Below, in pieces: positions 63,891-64,000 of a DNA stretch of 64,000 nucleotides. Every line of letters begins with the position of its first letter. Within the stretch, counting starts at the first letter, position 1. The notes beneath the pieces were generated by a model. It saw only the letters and a program-made list of their open reading frames with translations, made no database searches and had not been told where the DNA came from. Position numbers and translations under genes: made by a program. Source of the DNA: Planctomycetales bacterium (lineage in GTDB: Bacteria > Planctomycetota > Phycisphaerae > SM23-33); contig JAUWNJ010000001.1 of the NCBI GenBank assembly GCA_030612725.1, positions 1 through 64,000 on the forward strand. The letters are read 5' to 3'.

Positions 63891-64000
63891 AGCTGCGACC
63901 GTAAGGGAGCGGTCGGACCAATGCGAAAATCTTAATGACCGCTCCCCCCCACGGGGCAGGTTTGCAGTCGTGGCCCGTTTATCTCGCACTGGTGCATTAA
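63891..64000. repeat. Second copy of the terminal-inverted-repeat element (partial at window edge)
   Basis: Shares ccttacgagc, ggagcggtc, gaccgctcc and tttatctcg blocks in order with 32949-33096, ending at tgcattaa where the window stops. The outer repeat is lost at the right edge. Confidence 0.75.

Noticed and set aside
1-64000. tRNA, rRNA, riboswitch and phage integrase genes
   Set aside because: I scanned intergenic gaps for tRNA ends, rRNA words and integrase motifs and found none; short or divergent RNAs could be missed by eye.

Overview
The window looks like a chromosomal segment of an uncultivated or little-studied planctomycete, most likely of the Phycisphaerae type (inference). The supporting traits are PEP-CTERM proteins, many secreted or membrane-anchored PQQ-like (BamB-type) beta-propellers, a class III-signal pseudopilin, a DUF4159 protein, heparinase II/III-like and GH20 enzymes, a membrane alkaline-phosphatase-superfamily enzyme, both GluRS and GlnRS, and many dispersed palindromic repeats. 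No rRNA, tRNA or CRISPR array was found.

Layout. 1-1579: two tandem PEP-CTERM-type paralogues on the minus strand; the first runs off the window and replaces its C-terminal half with exact-period 39-bp (13-residue) repeats. 1715-14311: a nine-gene minus-strand operon with overlapping or nearly touching genes. It encodes an ABC ATPase and FtsX-type permease, two membrane-anchored PQQ-like propellers, an NHL-type propeller, a 75-residue Tat-signal Cys protein, a Tat-signal multi-cluster ferredoxin, a NosR/NapH-like membrane polyferredoxin, and a HydC-HydB (NuoE-NuoF) fusion. I read it as a transmembrane electron-transfer module that I cannot match to a named system; it is the best candidate for something undescribed here. 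14419-19357: three more PQQ-like propellers and a pseudopilin.

19517-24865: DUF502 protein, STAS protein, a small plus-strand gene, GH57 enzyme, glycogen-synthase-like glycosyltransferase, zinc-ribbon membrane protein and GT2 glycosyltransferase. 25016-34392 (plus strand): a large membrane sulfatase/phosphotransferase-like protein, a YfcE-type phosphoesterase bracketed by 120-bp inverted MITE-like repeats, two tandem paralogues with six copies of an unrecognised repeat, and a CCA-adding/poly(A) polymerase-type enzyme.

34415-49925 is mostly core metabolism: the fatty-acid/phospholipid cluster rpmF-plsX-fabH-fabD-fabG-acpP-fabF, alaS, recA, thpR, a PfkB kinase, an orphan HicB-like protein, and divergent gltX and glnS. 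50086-52873 is a small AT-richer defence-type patch: a HEPN (AbiU2-like) protein, a DUF4268/NucS-like nuclease and a VapBC pair. 53058-63124 is a secreted-carbohydrate region: polysaccharide-deacetylase-like protein, GH20 hexosaminidase, a broken small gene, two heparinase II/III-like paralogues separated by a possible small lipoprotein, and a DUF4159/terpenoid-cyclase-like protein. 63125-64000 has no credible gene and is packed with palindromes and short tandem repeats.

How it works together (inference): the cell appears to be a heterotrophic degrader of amino-sugar or uronic-acid polysaccharides with an elaborate extracytoplasmic redox/propeller repertoire. All calls come from reading the sequence; no database search was run.
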